64,000 bases of DNA from CAWBAT01 sp046331665. GTDB taxonomy: Bacteria; Acidobacteriota; Terriglobia; Versatilivoradales; Versatilivoraceae. Positions 15,174 through 25,060 of this stretch are shown one piece after another. Below the pieces are notes generated by a model. The model had not been told where the DNA came from and did no database searches. It worked only from the letters and a program-made list of their open reading frames with translations. Every line of letters begins with the position of its first letter. Position 1 is the stretch's first letter. The position numbers were made by a program, and so were the translations under genes. The stretch is from NCBI GenBank assembly GCA_046331665.1, contig JAXLQK010000032.1, positions 1 through 64,000 of the forward strand, written 5' to 3'.

Positions 15174-18009
15174 TGGCTACTTTCCTTGGGGCCGGGAGTT
15201 CCAGGACAAAACGCGTTCCTTTCCCCGGGGACGAATCGACGATGATCTTCCCAGAGTGTTCCTGAATGATGCCGTAACTCACGGAGAGCCCGAGCCCGGT
15301 CCCGCGCCCCAGCTCTTTGGTCGTAAAAAACGGATCGTAAATTTTCTTCAAGTTCTCTTCCGTAATCCCCATCCCCGTGTCCACAATTTCGACTCGCAAG
15401 ACCGAGTCGTAATGACACGTCTTGACCAACAATTCGCCTCCCTCCGGCATGGCATCCTTGGCATTAATGAACAAATTCAGGAAAACCTGCTGCAATTTTC
15501 CCGCATTGCCAAACACCTGGAGGTACGGACTTCCAAATTCCATCTTGATTTTCACTTTGGCTGTCTTGAATTGATGTTCCAACAGCGAGAGAGTGTCGGT
15601 GACCACTCCATTCAATTCCACCAGACTGAATTCGGTTCCGCTGGTTCTCGAGAAGTTCAGCAAACTGTTGACAATCTCTGAAGCCCGGAAGGATTGCTTC
15701 ACAATTTTGTCCAAAATCTTCGCCTTCGAATCATCGGGCTGGTATTGCTTATAGAGCATTTGACTGTAGCTGGAGATTACGGCCAACGGCGTATTGACCT
15801 CGTGAGCGACACCGGCCGCCAGAAGGCCGATCGAAGTAAGCTTCTCGGTCTGAACCAGTTGGTCCTCCAGTTTTACTCGTTCTGTCTTGTCGTCGAGGAC
15901 AAGCATTTGACCGGTAACCCGACCATCCTTCCCGAGCAGGGGCGTCACCGTAATATCTGCCACGATGGATCGTCCATTGAGCCACAAGGGATATTTATAG
16001 AGGTGAATCCCTTCATACGGAGGAGTCCGGTGATCTTTCATGCGCCTGCGGATGGTTTCAACCAGCGACAAGGGGAAATGGTCTATCAGGAGCGTGCCCA
16101 AGGCCTCCTGTCGCGGGAGATTCGCCAACACCCCCATCCGGGTATTCCAACTTTCGATGCGTTCGTCCAGGCCAAAGACGAGCACTCCAACACTGATGGA
16201 TTCGACAATGCTCTCGCTGTAGTCCTTGAGCCGCTGCAGTTCTTCGGCTTTTTCACGGATAGATTCATAGAGCCGGCTATTCTCAACCGCGATGGCGACA
16301 TATCCCGCAATCGTTTGCAGCAGCTCTACATCTTCGCTGGTCAGCAGCTGCCCGGAAGTCGTCCGCCCCAATCCAATGAACGCAATCGTGTCTCCCTTGG
16401 TGACGCAGGGAAGGTAGTAGTTCAAGTCCAGATGGCGCAAGGTCTCATGGAACTCTGAATTCTCGGCGACTAGATTCTTCAGATTTTCATAAAAGAGGTA
16501 ACCCTTCGTTAAGGAAGGCCGGTCGGGATTCAGGAACCCGAGATTCGCCATTTCCGCACTCATGAGGAACTGGCTGATCCCAAGAGATTTCACGAGATGA
16601 AATTTTTCCGGCTCCGCCTCGTTTGCAAGAAAAATTCCTATCTTATCCACAGAAAGTGTCTGGCTGATTCTCTCCACCACGAGGTCCAGCAGCTTCCTGA
16701 GATGCACTTCCGCACCCAGCGTCTTTCCAAACTCGATCAAGGTCTTTCGATAGTCATAGTGGTCCCGATAGAAATACTTGTCGACGCGCGTCTGAATCCA
16801 GTTTCGGAGAGGTGAAAAAACAAAGGCGGCCACCACCAGTGAAATAATGACCCAGATTCGGTTGGCCCCGGAAGCTCGGAAGACTTCACTGACAATTCCA
16901 ATCAAGACAAAATAAAAGCCAACCACCGCCAAAGACGCCAGAGTCGCCGCGACACCACGCTTGAAAATGATGTCCACATCCATCAGACGATATTTGATGA
17001 TGGCATATCCAAACGTGAGGGGAATCAAGACCAGCGGGAAGACAGAGAGCTCCATCCAAAACGATGGAATCACTCCATTCCAGTAAGGAAGCGCGTAGCA
17101 GAGGAAAAAAGGCAAAGTCCCAAAGGCCGTACCAATCACAATCCATTTCATCTGCTGGCGCAACGTCTGGCTTTGACTCATCCGGTAGGTGTGATAGAGG
17201 GCGCACACTCCCAGAACAAAGAAGAGCGCAAAGTGCATCGTGTGGATCTTATCCAGGAAGATCCGAATCTTCAGCGGAGCTTGAATAAAATTCAGCCCGC
17301 CGGAAATGAACAGAATGTGGACCAGCAGCAGAATCAGAGCCGGGAGATAGAGCAGGATGGTTACAAAGGGGAACCGCTTGAGGCTTTGTTTGTAATCCGG
17401 GAAGCTGAGACAAAAATGCAGAAACAGCGGAGGCAGCAGCAGCAAGGCCAAGGCATCAAGCCAATAGATCGTCCAGTCAAACTCATTCAGCTTGTTCGTA
17501 TACGAATAGGTGCACATCACAAACGATGCAATGCAAATGGTGTAGAAATGAAAGGCGCCTTTCGCCTGCCAGCGTCGCTGGAAGATAAAAATTCCGATGA
17601 GGAGATAAAGAAATCCGACAATTTCGAGGAAACGTTTGAATCGAAGGTGCGTATCCTGAGGGGAAACAATGAGGGTGGTACTGATCTGGGCGCCATTCCG
17701 TTGAAGACTGTAGGTCGCCTTGGACCAAACACCCAGATCATATAAAATTCTCGTGACGTCGGTCGCCGAATTCGTTTTGTGGCCATTGATCGAAAGAAGC
17801 TGGTCGCCGACCCGTATCCCTGCTCTCTCTCCTGGCCCTTCCTCTTCGACGATTATGGCCTTGAGCACGTGATTCGAGACCACCCAACCACATCCATCGT
17901 CCGGGGTCACATACTTGGCCTTCTGGACACTGTTAATGAGGCCCAAAACGGTTAAGCCCGTGGTGACCAGAACGATTAAGGTAGTCTTAAAGCTATATCT
18001 GGTAAACAT
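15166..18009 (-). CDS. PDZ/multi-TM/GAF/PAS sensor histidine kinase
   Basis: A 947-residue kinase. Domains in order: one N-terminal helix (about 10-27), a PDZ domain (about 40-105; EGPGERAGIRVGDQLLSING), eight to nine membrane helices (about 125-395), a GAF domain (about 425-580), PAS (about 595-710), HisKA with the phospho-acceptor in GVAHEVNTPL, and HATPase_c (NLFINAKDAMPEGG, GRGTGLGLS). The PDZ followed by a multi-helix sensor recalls ComP of Bacillus, but no peptide-signal gene is seen nearby. ATG at 18009 was preferred to TTG at 18021. The end overlaps the NtrC-type regulator by 8 bases, giving a kinase-regulator operon. The upstream gap carries the inverted repeat listed at 18165. Confidence 0.92.
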   Translation of the reverse strand: MFTRYSFKTTLIVLVTTGLTVLGLINSVQKAKYVTPDDGCGWVVSNHVLKAIIVEEEGPGERAGIRVGDQLLSINGHKTNSATDVTRILYDLGVWSKATYSLQRNGAQISTTLIVSPQDTHLRFKRFLEIVGFLYLLIGIFIFQRRWQAKGAFHFYTICIASFVMCTYSYTNKLNEFDWTIYWLDALALLLLPPLFLHFCLSFPDYKQSLKRFPFVTILLYLPALILLLVHILFISGGLNFIQAPLKIRIFLDKIHTMHFALFFVLGVCALYHTYRMSQSQTLRQQMKWIVIGTAFGTLPFFLCYALPYWNGVIPSFWMELSVFPLVLIPLTFGYAIIKYRLMDVDIIFKRGVAATLASLAVVGFYFVLIGIVSEVFRASGANRIWVIISLVVAAFVFSPLRNWIQTRVDKYFYRDHYDYRKTLIEFGKTLGAEVHLRKLLDLVVERISQTLSVDKIGIFLANEAEPEKFHLVKSLGISQFLMSAEMANLGFLNPDRPSLTKGYLFYENLKNLVAENSEFHETLRHLDLNYYLPCVTKGDTIAFIGLGRTTSGQLLTSEDVELLQTIAGYVAIAVENSRLYESIREKAEELQRLKDYSESIVESISVGVLVFGLDERIESWNTRMGVLANLPRQEALGTLLIDHFPLSLVETIRRRMKDHRTPPYEGIHLYKYPLWLNGRSIVADITVTPLLGKDGRVTGQMLVLDDKTERVKLEDQLVQTEKLTSIGLLAAGVAHEVNTPLAVISSYSQMLYKQYQPDDSKAKILDKIVKQSFRASEIVNSLLNFSRTSGTEFSLVELNGVVTDTLSLLEHQFKTAKVKIKMEFGSPYLQVFGNAGKLQQVFLNLFINAKDAMPEGGELLVKTCHYDSVLRVEIVDTGMGITEENLKKIYDPFFTTKELGRGTGLGLSVSYGIIQEHSGKIIVDSSPGKGTRFVLELPAPRKVANV

Positions 18010-18164
18010 TTTAGGTAGCAACTCTACGCTTGAATCTTTCTCCTAGAAACGTGCAGTTTTGTTGCCAATGCAAAGATTCTTCATTTCAATGCTAAGGCAA
18101 ACAATATTAAACATTTAGATTCCAATCAGCAGGGCAAATTTTTGCCTTTGGAAGGCGTATACTA

Positions 18165-18187
18165 TTTTTCGTATAATTTCGATACGA
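18165..18187. promoter_or_regulatory. TTTTTCGTAT/ATACGA inverted repeat upstream of the kinase
   Basis: TTTTTCGTAT (18165-18174) and ATACGA (18182-18187) form an inverted repeat with a 7-base spacer, in the AT-rich 226-base gap before the sensor kinase. Further GTATAC (18157-18162) and TGTATC half sites flank it, and GGCAAATTTTTGCC (18133-18146) is a second palindrome. The same arms recur at 25532-25563. Operator function is inference. Confidence 0.45.
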
Positions 18188-18247
18188 TAAACTGTATCAA
18201 AAAGATAGATATAAAGTTACATTGAAACGTCAGATCGGATGGAAAAT

Positions 18248-19954
18248 CTAGAATTTGAGCATCAAGCCCCCACGCATTGAGCGTGCAGGTTGCAAAAACT
18301 CAATCCGCCGAATGTAGGGAGAAAGGGAGGATTCAAGGTTGTTTTTGGCAAGGAGGTTTCTCACGTCGAATTGCGCTTCGAGTTTACCTGGAATGAATTT
18401 CCCGACATACGGTATGGCTTGGGCGAAGGTAATACTGATTCCGGGTGATGCGGAGTCAAATGTGTCTTGATAGGGATCGATCAGGGTAATCGAGTCACCG
18501 GAGACCCAACGATACATCGCAGAGATGTAGGTGCCTGATGATGGGATCTGCGTTCGAACATTGGCCGTCAGCACGTGGAAATTCTGATTTTGTGAGAACC
18601 CGTTGACCCACGGGCCGAGCGTCATTCCGCCTCCGTAGGTATATCCGAACAGTCCTTCCAAATGAGGGGAGACACGGCGCTGATAGGTAATTCGAGTTCC
18701 TCGATTACAATAGGCTGGGTCCCCCGAATTGCTCATCATCCCGTAAGACGCATAGGGTGACAGCGAATCCGCATAATACCCGACCATAACCCGCGAAGAG
18801 GGATTGAGTTCTTGTTCTGCACTATATTCCGTATGAACGATACGACTCGTCCCCAAGCTCAATGGATACCCATATTCATGCTGGAACGGCATGGCGAGGG
18901 TGACCGTTTTTCCTTCTTCCACATCCACGGTCTTTTCAAGGTGGGGCAGTGACGAGGTTCGCAGATAAGAGACTGTCGTCTTTGAGGTCGGCTTATAGCG
19001 AGCCCCGAGTTTTGGTCTGACCCGCGGAGAGTTGGCCGCCGGATCCGACAACTGAATCTCTGTGCCATACAGCAGGGACAGGCGAAATGGCAGTCGTATT
19101 TCGTCCTGGAGCTCCAGGTTGTACACGCTGATGCGTCCGGCCGAACGATCCAACACTGGAGTATAAGAATTAGGCAAATAAGGCAGGACTCCCATGCTGA
19201 GCCGAATTGAGGAACTCCGGAACCCGTTGGCATCTCCGAGTCGAATCATCGAATCCACTTCGGCATAGCCGGAGCCCGAAACGGCACCTGCCAGTACGAG
19301 GCTTGTGTTCTGGTTAATCTGTTTGGCAATCGTGAAATCAGTGAAGGTGCTTCCAACACTTGCCGCGTCCGGGTCCGCATCATACGACGCGGCGTAGACG
19401 CGAACCGTCCCGCGAATCCCCGATCCTGAGTGAGAAGCCTCATTGGATTCACCCGAGGGGGCCGAACCAGATTCGTCTTTCGAATCCGACTCAAAGACAC
19501 GCAGGATGGGGCGGGTCGAGGAAGCGGTGCGCAAAACAGATTCGATATCCTCTTTTTCTACGTCCGCAGCGCCCGGTTCTTGGGAGACGCCAAGGATTGA
19601 CTGGAGATATAAGCTCTCGAGAGTCAGATTCAGGCTGGCAATCTTGTCAGCCACAATATTAATCCCTGAGCGAATGAGCGGCGGGTAGCTCGCGGCACTC
19701 ACTTTCAGCGAATAGAGGCCGGGAAGCAATCCCTCCATTTGGAATCGCCCCATGCTGTCAGTCATGACGGTCTTTACCACTTTGGAATTAAACCGCCCTT
19801 CCAGCAGCATGACCGCAATGCCATGCAGAGGCGTGCCGTGCGAATCCTGGATCAATCCAGAGAGTCCTCCCTTCAAGGATCCCGCCTGCGCTGTACTGCC
19901 AAGCGGGAAGAGGGAGAAAACCAGGATCACCCAACTCAACTTGAAATTTCGCAT
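18248..19954 (-). CDS. Outer-membrane beta-barrel protein with carboxypeptidase-like N-terminus
   Basis: A 568-residue protein. A signal peptide (MRNFKLSWVILVFSLF to about residue 25) is followed by one carboxypeptidase-regulatory-like module (GGLSGLIQDSHGTPLHGIAV, MTDSMGRFQMEGLLPGLYSL). A low-complexity Ser/Asp/Glu linker comes next (about 140-190), then about 370 residues of alternating hydrophobic beta strands ending MRGGLMLKF, the C-terminal Phe of outer-membrane proteins. There is no TonB plug domain, so this is not a normal TonB receptor. ATG at 19954 with GAGGA is chosen over a start 27 bases upstream. It follows the GWxTD gene by 45 bases and is likely co-transcribed. Confidence 0.75.
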   Translation of the reverse strand: MRNFKLSWVILVFSLFPLGSTAQAGSLKGGLSGLIQDSHGTPLHGIAVMLLEGRFNSKVVKTVMTDSMGRFQMEGLLPGLYSLKVSAASYPPLIRSGINIVADKIASLNLTLESLYLQSILGVSQEPGAADVEKEDIESVLRTASSTRPILRVFESDSKDESGSAPSGESNEASHSGSGIRGTVRVYAASYDADPDAASVGSTFTDFTIAKQINQNTSLVLAGAVSGSGYAEVDSMIRLGDANGFRSSSIRLSMGVLPYLPNSYTPVLDRSAGRISVYNLELQDEIRLPFRLSLLYGTEIQLSDPAANSPRVRPKLGARYKPTSKTTVSYLRTSSLPHLEKTVDVEEGKTVTLAMPFQHEYGYPLSLGTSRIVHTEYSAEQELNPSSRVMVGYYADSLSPYASYGMMSNSGDPAYCNRGTRITYQRRVSPHLEGLFGYTYGGGMTLGPWVNGFSQNQNFHVLTANVRTQIPSSGTYISAMYRWVSGDSITLIDPYQDTFDSASPGISITFAQAIPYVGKFIPGKLEAQFDVRNLLAKNNLESSLSPYIRRIEFLQPARSMRGGLMLKF

Positions 19955-19999
19955 GAATCCTCGGTTAAAAAAAAGGTCCATACGGTTGAAGAGGAAAGG

Positions 20000-21637
20000 C
20001 TACCGAACCTGAAATTTGGCAACGGGGGAGATGGTACGCTTGCTTAAATTGTCCGTGACACTGACCACGAGACTGTACTGACCGGGCTCCAGATCTTTGA
20101 GAGGATACAATTTTTCCAAAGTCATCTGCTGGGCTGCACCCGCCAGTTTATCCTGATCTTCGGCAAACCGTGCAATCTCTTTGTCGCCCTTCTTGAGGGA
20201 ATATTCAATCGTCGCGGAGGGCTTTTTCGTCTTTTCATCGATGTCGAGATTATAAACCTGGAAGTAGATTCCCATGGTTTGGGTTCGATTGAAGACGTCG
20301 TTCACATTCGGCAGGATTTTGGAACTGCCGATAATGAACTGGCCGGCTGCGGTCTGCTTCAGCGAGAGCTTTTCAATATTGTCCGCCAGGATAATGCTGC
20401 TGGTGGACAACTTGTCTTCTTCATATTTGGGAACGGTGAACCCGCGGTAGATGGTGCCGACGTTGCCGCTGTTCAAATCCTTCAAAACGAGTTCAAGCTT
20501 GTAGAGTCCTGAATGCAGGGGAAGGGATTTCTGATAGAGAGATCGCTTCTCGAGCGCCTGCTTGAATAATGAATCCGGGACATCCTGCGCGACAACATCC
20601 TCGAAAACTTGAACCACTCGACCGGTGATCGTGGTCACACGGCCAAAGATGTTGACCTGGGCGCGCTGCACGCCTTCCTTGTTCTGAAAGGTCATGTCCT
20701 TGTTATAGATCTGAACGGTAATGGGCGTCAGCACCGTGTCTTCGGTGATCTTGATGAAGTCCGTTCGATACTCGAAGGGCATCATGTTATACGAGAGCTT
20801 CGTATTGACGACCGTCTCCAGGTCCTTGAACTTAACCTGAGGGGGCTTCTGCAGAGCGACGTACTGCTGCAGTCGAGTGAACGGATTGTACTGTTGCCCC
20901 GCAGAACCTCCAATCGGGGCACCAATCGTCATTCCGTCTCCTCGGGTAAAGCGCTGCGCCTTCGTCGACATCCCCATCTGTTCAAGGTACGTCAAACCGG
21001 CGTTGGGAACGTTTAACAAGGCATCTTTCTCACCTGGATCCAGGGCCATGTGATATTCGCCCGTCATCGACTTATCAACAAACTCGATCATGACCTCGTT
21101 GCCAAGATTCGGTCCCTCCAGATATCGATAGCGCCAGACTTCAAAGGGGTAGGTCGAAGTTTCTCCGCCACCTTCTTCCGCAGGGCGCTGGTACGGTCCG
21201 CCGCTGGGGTGGGAATCAATTTCATCCGGCGGTCCCCACGTGATATAAATTCGCCCGCGATCGGTTTTCCAGCCTGGCCATCCCGAAGCAAAACGCTCAT
21301 TGGCGTAAGCGATACGGCGGTAGTGTTCGTCCTTAAATTCATTCTCGACCGTATCCGGCGACGGATCCCGGCGCAGCCAGAATTGTTCAATAAACTGGTA
21401 GCGCTCCTCGTCAGTGGTCAATCGCTTGTAGGCTGCTCGCTCCTCATCCGTAATAATGTAGAGGACATCCTCATTCAGCCATTTTTTCAGGTACTGATCG
21501 GAGGTTTCCATCCGCAGCGATTTTTCTTTATTCTTATCGCGCTTGCTGTTGTCACCTGCCGACAAAGAAAGTGAGAGAACAGTAATGAACAGCATACCGA
21601 ATCCAGTGATCCTTCGGAAATTTGTATTTGTTCTCAT
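20000..21637 (-). CDS. GWxTD domain-containing secreted protein
   Basis: A 545-residue protein with a signal peptide (about residues 8-27). The GWxTD domain follows: TDEERYQFIEQFWLRRDPSP, then YANERFASGWPGWKTDRGRI and TWGPPDEID; the name motif is GWKTD. The C-terminal half is beta-rich (LPLHSGLYKLELVLKDLNSG, LEPGQYSLVVSVTDN), like an immunoglobulin-type fold. The function of GWxTD proteins is not established; they are common in Acidobacteriota, Gemmatimonadota and Bacteroidota and usually sit near outer-membrane or protease genes. GAGAAGG supports the ATG at 21637. It is the first gene of a likely two-gene unit with the beta-barrel protein. Confidence 0.9.
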   Translation of the reverse strand: MRTNTNFRRITGFGMLFITVLSLSLSAGDNSKRDKNKEKSLRMETSDQYLKKWLNEDVLYIITDEERAAYKRLTTDEERYQFIEQFWLRRDPSPDTVENEFKDEHYRRIAYANERFASGWPGWKTDRGRIYITWGPPDEIDSHPSGGPYQRPAEEGGGETSTYPFEVWRYRYLEGPNLGNEVMIEFVDKSMTGEYHMALDPGEKDALLNVPNAGLTYLEQMGMSTKAQRFTRGDGMTIGAPIGGSAGQQYNPFTRLQQYVALQKPPQVKFKDLETVVNTKLSYNMMPFEYRTDFIKITEDTVLTPITVQIYNKDMTFQNKEGVQRAQVNIFGRVTTITGRVVQVFEDVVAQDVPDSLFKQALEKRSLYQKSLPLHSGLYKLELVLKDLNSGNVGTIYRGFTVPKYEEDKLSTSSIILADNIEKLSLKQTAAGQFIIGSSKILPNVNDVFNRTQTMGIYFQVYNLDIDEKTKKPSATIEYSLKKGDKEIARFAEDQDKLAGAAQQMTLEKLYPLKDLEPGQYSLVVSVTDNLSKRTISPVAKFQVR

Positions 21638-21740
21638 AGACTTAACCTTCTCAATCTTGGTCGATTGGATGACGGAGGAGGGAATTTTTTGAACCTTATC
21701 ACGAAAACATTATAAATCACCATCCTTGGGAGTCAACCGC

Positions 21741-21769
21741 AAAAAAAGGATGGGCCTTTCGGCCCATCC
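21741..21769 (-). terminator. Rho-independent terminator after the TonB-dependent receptor
   Basis: GGATGGGCC, loop TTTC, GGCCCATCC (21748-21769) with a run of seven A on its left. Read on the minus strand this is a perfect 9-bp stem followed by seven T. It closes the receptor transcript and separates it from the GWxTD operon. Confidence 0.92.
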
Positions 21770-21859
21770 TTAACCCGTAAAGTGTCAAATCCTGAATGAC
21801 GCTGGCTCTCAAAGGTGCAACCCGCACGATATGGGAGCCCCTTCAAGTCCCTTCGCCCT

Positions 21860-24800
21860 CTAAAAGATAAATTTGACCCCCAGCCTGGCGGAAAATCCCG
21901 GATTGAAAAGGTCATAGAACCCATACGTTGGATCAACCGCCCAGTTCTTTGTAGGATCCAAGGAATTGGGATCGGCCCCGGCTTTGAGGTTTGCCGGAAG
22001 ATAGTCAGCTGAATGTTGAGCGTAATCGGTTTGGGCCAACAAATTATGCCAATTATAACCATTGAGCAGATTCGTTTGGCTCAAATCTATCGCCGAACTG
22101 GCGTCCCGATAACGGGTGACAATGTTTTGTTGATAGCGGGCGGTTTTCTGGTTGAAGAGGTTGATGATATTGAATTCGAAATGCAACCTCCTCACCTCCC
22201 CTAGTTTGATGTCTTGAGCAATCAGGAGATTGGTGCTATTCAAGAAGGGCAAACGGCCCGCATCTGCACGCCCATTGACCATGATAGGAATCTGGTTTTG
22301 TTCCTCAACACGAGTCGTAATGGGGGTGCCGCTGCCCGCATAAAGGTTAGCCCCGACCTGTGTTCCCCACTTGAATTCATAGGACCCGTAAACCTTGAAG
22401 ACATGAGGACGATCCGTCTCGAGACGTCCATACAAAAATTGTCCGGTCGAGTCGAACATCACGAGATCGGCATCATAATCCCGGTTGGCGTTACCGCCTG
22501 GGCGAGCCGTAAAGGTGAAAGGAGTTTGAGATGCTGTCCAGGTGTTATTGGGAAGGCCGCCGGCAACAACTTCATCCGTACTGCTTAATCCTGCGTAGTT
22601 CCCCCACAACCGGCTGTAAGTATAATTGGCTCCCAGGAACCAACTATTGCTGAACCGGCGGTTCACGGAAAGTTCCATGGCGTCGTATTTCCGGGTGGGT
22701 ATTGGCATGGGGAAGTCCGGAGTGATTCCGTAATGGTTTGTTTCCATGGCAAACCGACCGTAACCGGGATTGCCCTCTGTGTACGTCTCATTCCCATCCA
22801 CCAGCCGCCCGATATCTTCGATGGTATTGTTCATCCGTGTACCGACATAGTGAGCAGACAAGACCCAATTGGTCTTGAATTCCCACTCGGTCCCGATCAC
22901 AAAATTGTCAACCCACATCGGCTTGATCCCAGGATCGAGGGAGTCAGGACCGAATTGCGGGACGCGATGATCCTGATAAGAACCCGGCACCGGCGACCAC
23001 AGATTCCGGCCCTGCAGGTTGTTCAAGCCCAGGGAGAAAATGTCCAGCGTATCGAGGGAGTACCACCATTCCTTCCAGGTGTCTCCACCGAAGGAGCCGC
23101 GCACCAACTCATACTTGGTCCAGTCGAAATAGCGCCCCCAGGCTCCAAAGATTTTCATCTTGCCGTTGCCAAACAGGTCGTAACTGGCTCCCAACCGTGG
23201 GGCCAACTTGGCGCCAAAACCAAAATTAAAGGCATAATTCTTGACATCCCTATAAAAGGACGGAATCGTCTCGTTTTCGGTGCGCAGGCCCAGGCTTAAC
23301 GTCAATCGAGGATGGATGCGCCACTGGTCCTGGAGGAAGACATTCCAGATTCCGCCGCCGGCCGAACCTGACGTGCCAATCTGCCGGACGCGGTAATATC
23401 CATATTCCCCGCGGTCGGTGAGGTGGGTATATGGACTCGTGTAAGACCGATCCCAATAAATGGCAACGTTATAGCCCCCCTGATAATTCACATCCATCTT
23501 GTTCACAAGCCGCTGGTAGCCAAACCCCGCCTTCAGGTTATGCAGGCCTTTCATGACGAAGGTCTTGCTGTAGTCAGCTTGCCCGAAGGCGCGGCTGGTG
23601 ACATCGTAATTGGAAACTTCTGTCAGCGGCACGTTGAAATAACCGCTCGGCTGCTGCAGTTCAGTCGGGATCGCGAAGGGCAGACCAACTCCCGACACAT
23701 TGTACCGGGTCTGATGCAGGGACGGAGCATTAGTGTCCTTATAATTGTCCCAGAAATAGCCGCCCCGGAAGCTGATCAAACTGGTGGGCGTCAGAGTAAC
23801 GTCGACGGACCCTGTAAAGTTGTTCTTGGGCAGGTACCATCCCTGGGCTCGGTTCGTTTCAAGAGCCGACTCGGAGCTTAAACTGCAGTTGTCGCAGTAA
23901 CCCGTGAAGTTGGGCAGTAGACCCGTTCGTTTGGTCGAGGTATACAACCAGGAAAAATTGGAATTGATGCGCGACGTCGGAGTCCAGGAGAGCTTGTTGA
24001 AAACATAATAATTGTTGGTATTACTATAGAACGTGCTTGGAGTTGCTCCACTATCGAGCAGGATATTTTGCGTCCGCCGACTCCATTGCGGGCTGAAGGC
24101 GGTAAAGAAAAAGAGCTTGTTCTTGATGATCGGACCGCCTATCGTACCCCCCACTTCATTGACATGATCCTGTATTTTGTTGTCCTGGAAATAGGTGGTC
24201 GCAAGTTCACCCACCGGGTCGGTAAGGAGCCTTTGAGTCGGCAATGCGTTGTACGGAGAACCGCTGTTGTACCAATACACATTTCCGTGGAATTGATTGC
24301 CGCCCGTCTTGGTTACGGCACTGATCACACCTCCTAATGCACCCCCATATTCTGCCTGAATCCCGGAGGTTTTCACCTGCACTTCCTGGAGGAATTCATA
24401 AACTGCATCCTGTCGGGAATCGCCGTTGATGACGCCGGTCACTGACACGCCATCTATAGTAAACTGATTCTCCGCGGCGCTGGCACCGTTTACCTGAATG
24501 CCGCCTTCAATCGCCCCTGTGTTAACGGATGGCGAGGTTACGGCCACATCCTGATAAGAACGGGCTTTGGGCATGCGATCAAATTCCTCGGCAGTCACGT
24601 CATGGGCTACGGTAGTGGCAAAGGTATCAATCAGCGGTGATCCCCCCTCAGAGACTTGGACCGCGACCTCCAAAGTTCCCACTTGCAAGGTCACATCGAC
24701 CGTCAGAGTCTTGCCCAAAATCAAATTGATGTCCGGGTACTCGTACTTTGTAAACCCTTGCATTTCCGCGGTAAGACTGTACCGGCCCGGTTCCAAATCC

Positions 24801-25060
24801 CGCAGGACGTAGATGCCATCAGTGGCAGATTGGGTTACGGTCGTACGATTGGTGGTCTTATTCGTCGCGGTTAATTTTGCCAACGGAAGGACTGCACCAG
24901 AAGTGTCCTTCACCGTTCCTTGAATAGTGCCGGACTTTTCCTGTGAAAACAGGTCCTGGCACGTGAAAACACCTAACGCTAAAATTAGCATCAAGGTTCC
25001 CGCCAATAGCCGGTAGCCTCTATGAATCAAGCCATCATATCCAGCTGCGTTGATTCTCAT
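21860..25060 (-). CDS. Oar-like TonB-dependent receptor
   Basis: A 1066-residue outer-membrane protein. It has a signal sequence (about 15-40), a carboxypeptidase-like domain (about 42-125; GTIQGTVKDTSGAVLPLAKL), a plug domain (about 130-260; FTIDGVSVTGV, YGGALGGVISAVTKTGGN) and a long 22-strand-type barrel ending ARLGVKFIF with terminal Phe. This is the Oar/OmpA-related TonB receptor class greatly expanded in Acidobacteriota. The ligand is unknown; large oligosaccharides or peptides are usual guesses. AAGGAGAAAAGTC precedes the ATG at 25060, an excellent ribosome site. It is monocistronic, with its own terminator at 21741. Confidence 0.93.
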   Translation of the reverse strand: MRINAAGYDGLIHRGYRLLAGTLMLILALGVFTCQDLFSQEKSGTIQGTVKDTSGAVLPLAKLTATNKTTNRTTVTQSATDGIYVLRDLEPGRYSLTAEMQGFTKYEYPDINLILGKTLTVDVTLQVGTLEVAVQVSEGGSPLIDTFATTVAHDVTAEEFDRMPKARSYQDVAVTSPSVNTGAIEGGIQVNGASAAENQFTIDGVSVTGVINGDSRQDAVYEFLQEVQVKTSGIQAEYGGALGGVISAVTKTGGNQFHGNVYWYNSGSPYNALPTQRLLTDPVGELATTYFQDNKIQDHVNEVGGTIGGPIIKNKLFFFTAFSPQWSRRTQNILLDSGATPSTFYSNTNNYYVFNKLSWTPTSRINSNFSWLYTSTKRTGLLPNFTGYCDNCSLSSESALETNRAQGWYLPKNNFTGSVDVTLTPTSLISFRGGYFWDNYKDTNAPSLHQTRYNVSGVGLPFAIPTELQQPSGYFNVPLTEVSNYDVTSRAFGQADYSKTFVMKGLHNLKAGFGYQRLVNKMDVNYQGGYNVAIYWDRSYTSPYTHLTDRGEYGYYRVRQIGTSGSAGGGIWNVFLQDQWRIHPRLTLSLGLRTENETIPSFYRDVKNYAFNFGFGAKLAPRLGASYDLFGNGKMKIFGAWGRYFDWTKYELVRGSFGGDTWKEWWYSLDTLDIFSLGLNNLQGRNLWSPVPGSYQDHRVPQFGPDSLDPGIKPMWVDNFVIGTEWEFKTNWVLSAHYVGTRMNNTIEDIGRLVDGNETYTEGNPGYGRFAMETNHYGITPDFPMPIPTRKYDAMELSVNRRFSNSWFLGANYTYSRLWGNYAGLSSTDEVVAGGLPNNTWTASQTPFTFTARPGGNANRDYDADLVMFDSTGQFLYGRLETDRPHVFKVYGSYEFKWGTQVGANLYAGSGTPITTRVEEQNQIPIMVNGRADAGRLPFLNSTNLLIAQDIKLGEVRRLHFEFNIINLFNQKTARYQQNIVTRYRDASSAIDLSQTNLLNGYNWHNLLAQTDYAQHSADYLPANLKAGADPNSLDPTKNWAVDPTYGFYDLFNPGFSARLGVKFIF

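Noticed and set aside
15694..16458. 254-codon plus-strand frame opposite the sensor kinase
   Set aside because: Antisense to the GAF/PAS region; no ribosome site or domain signature.
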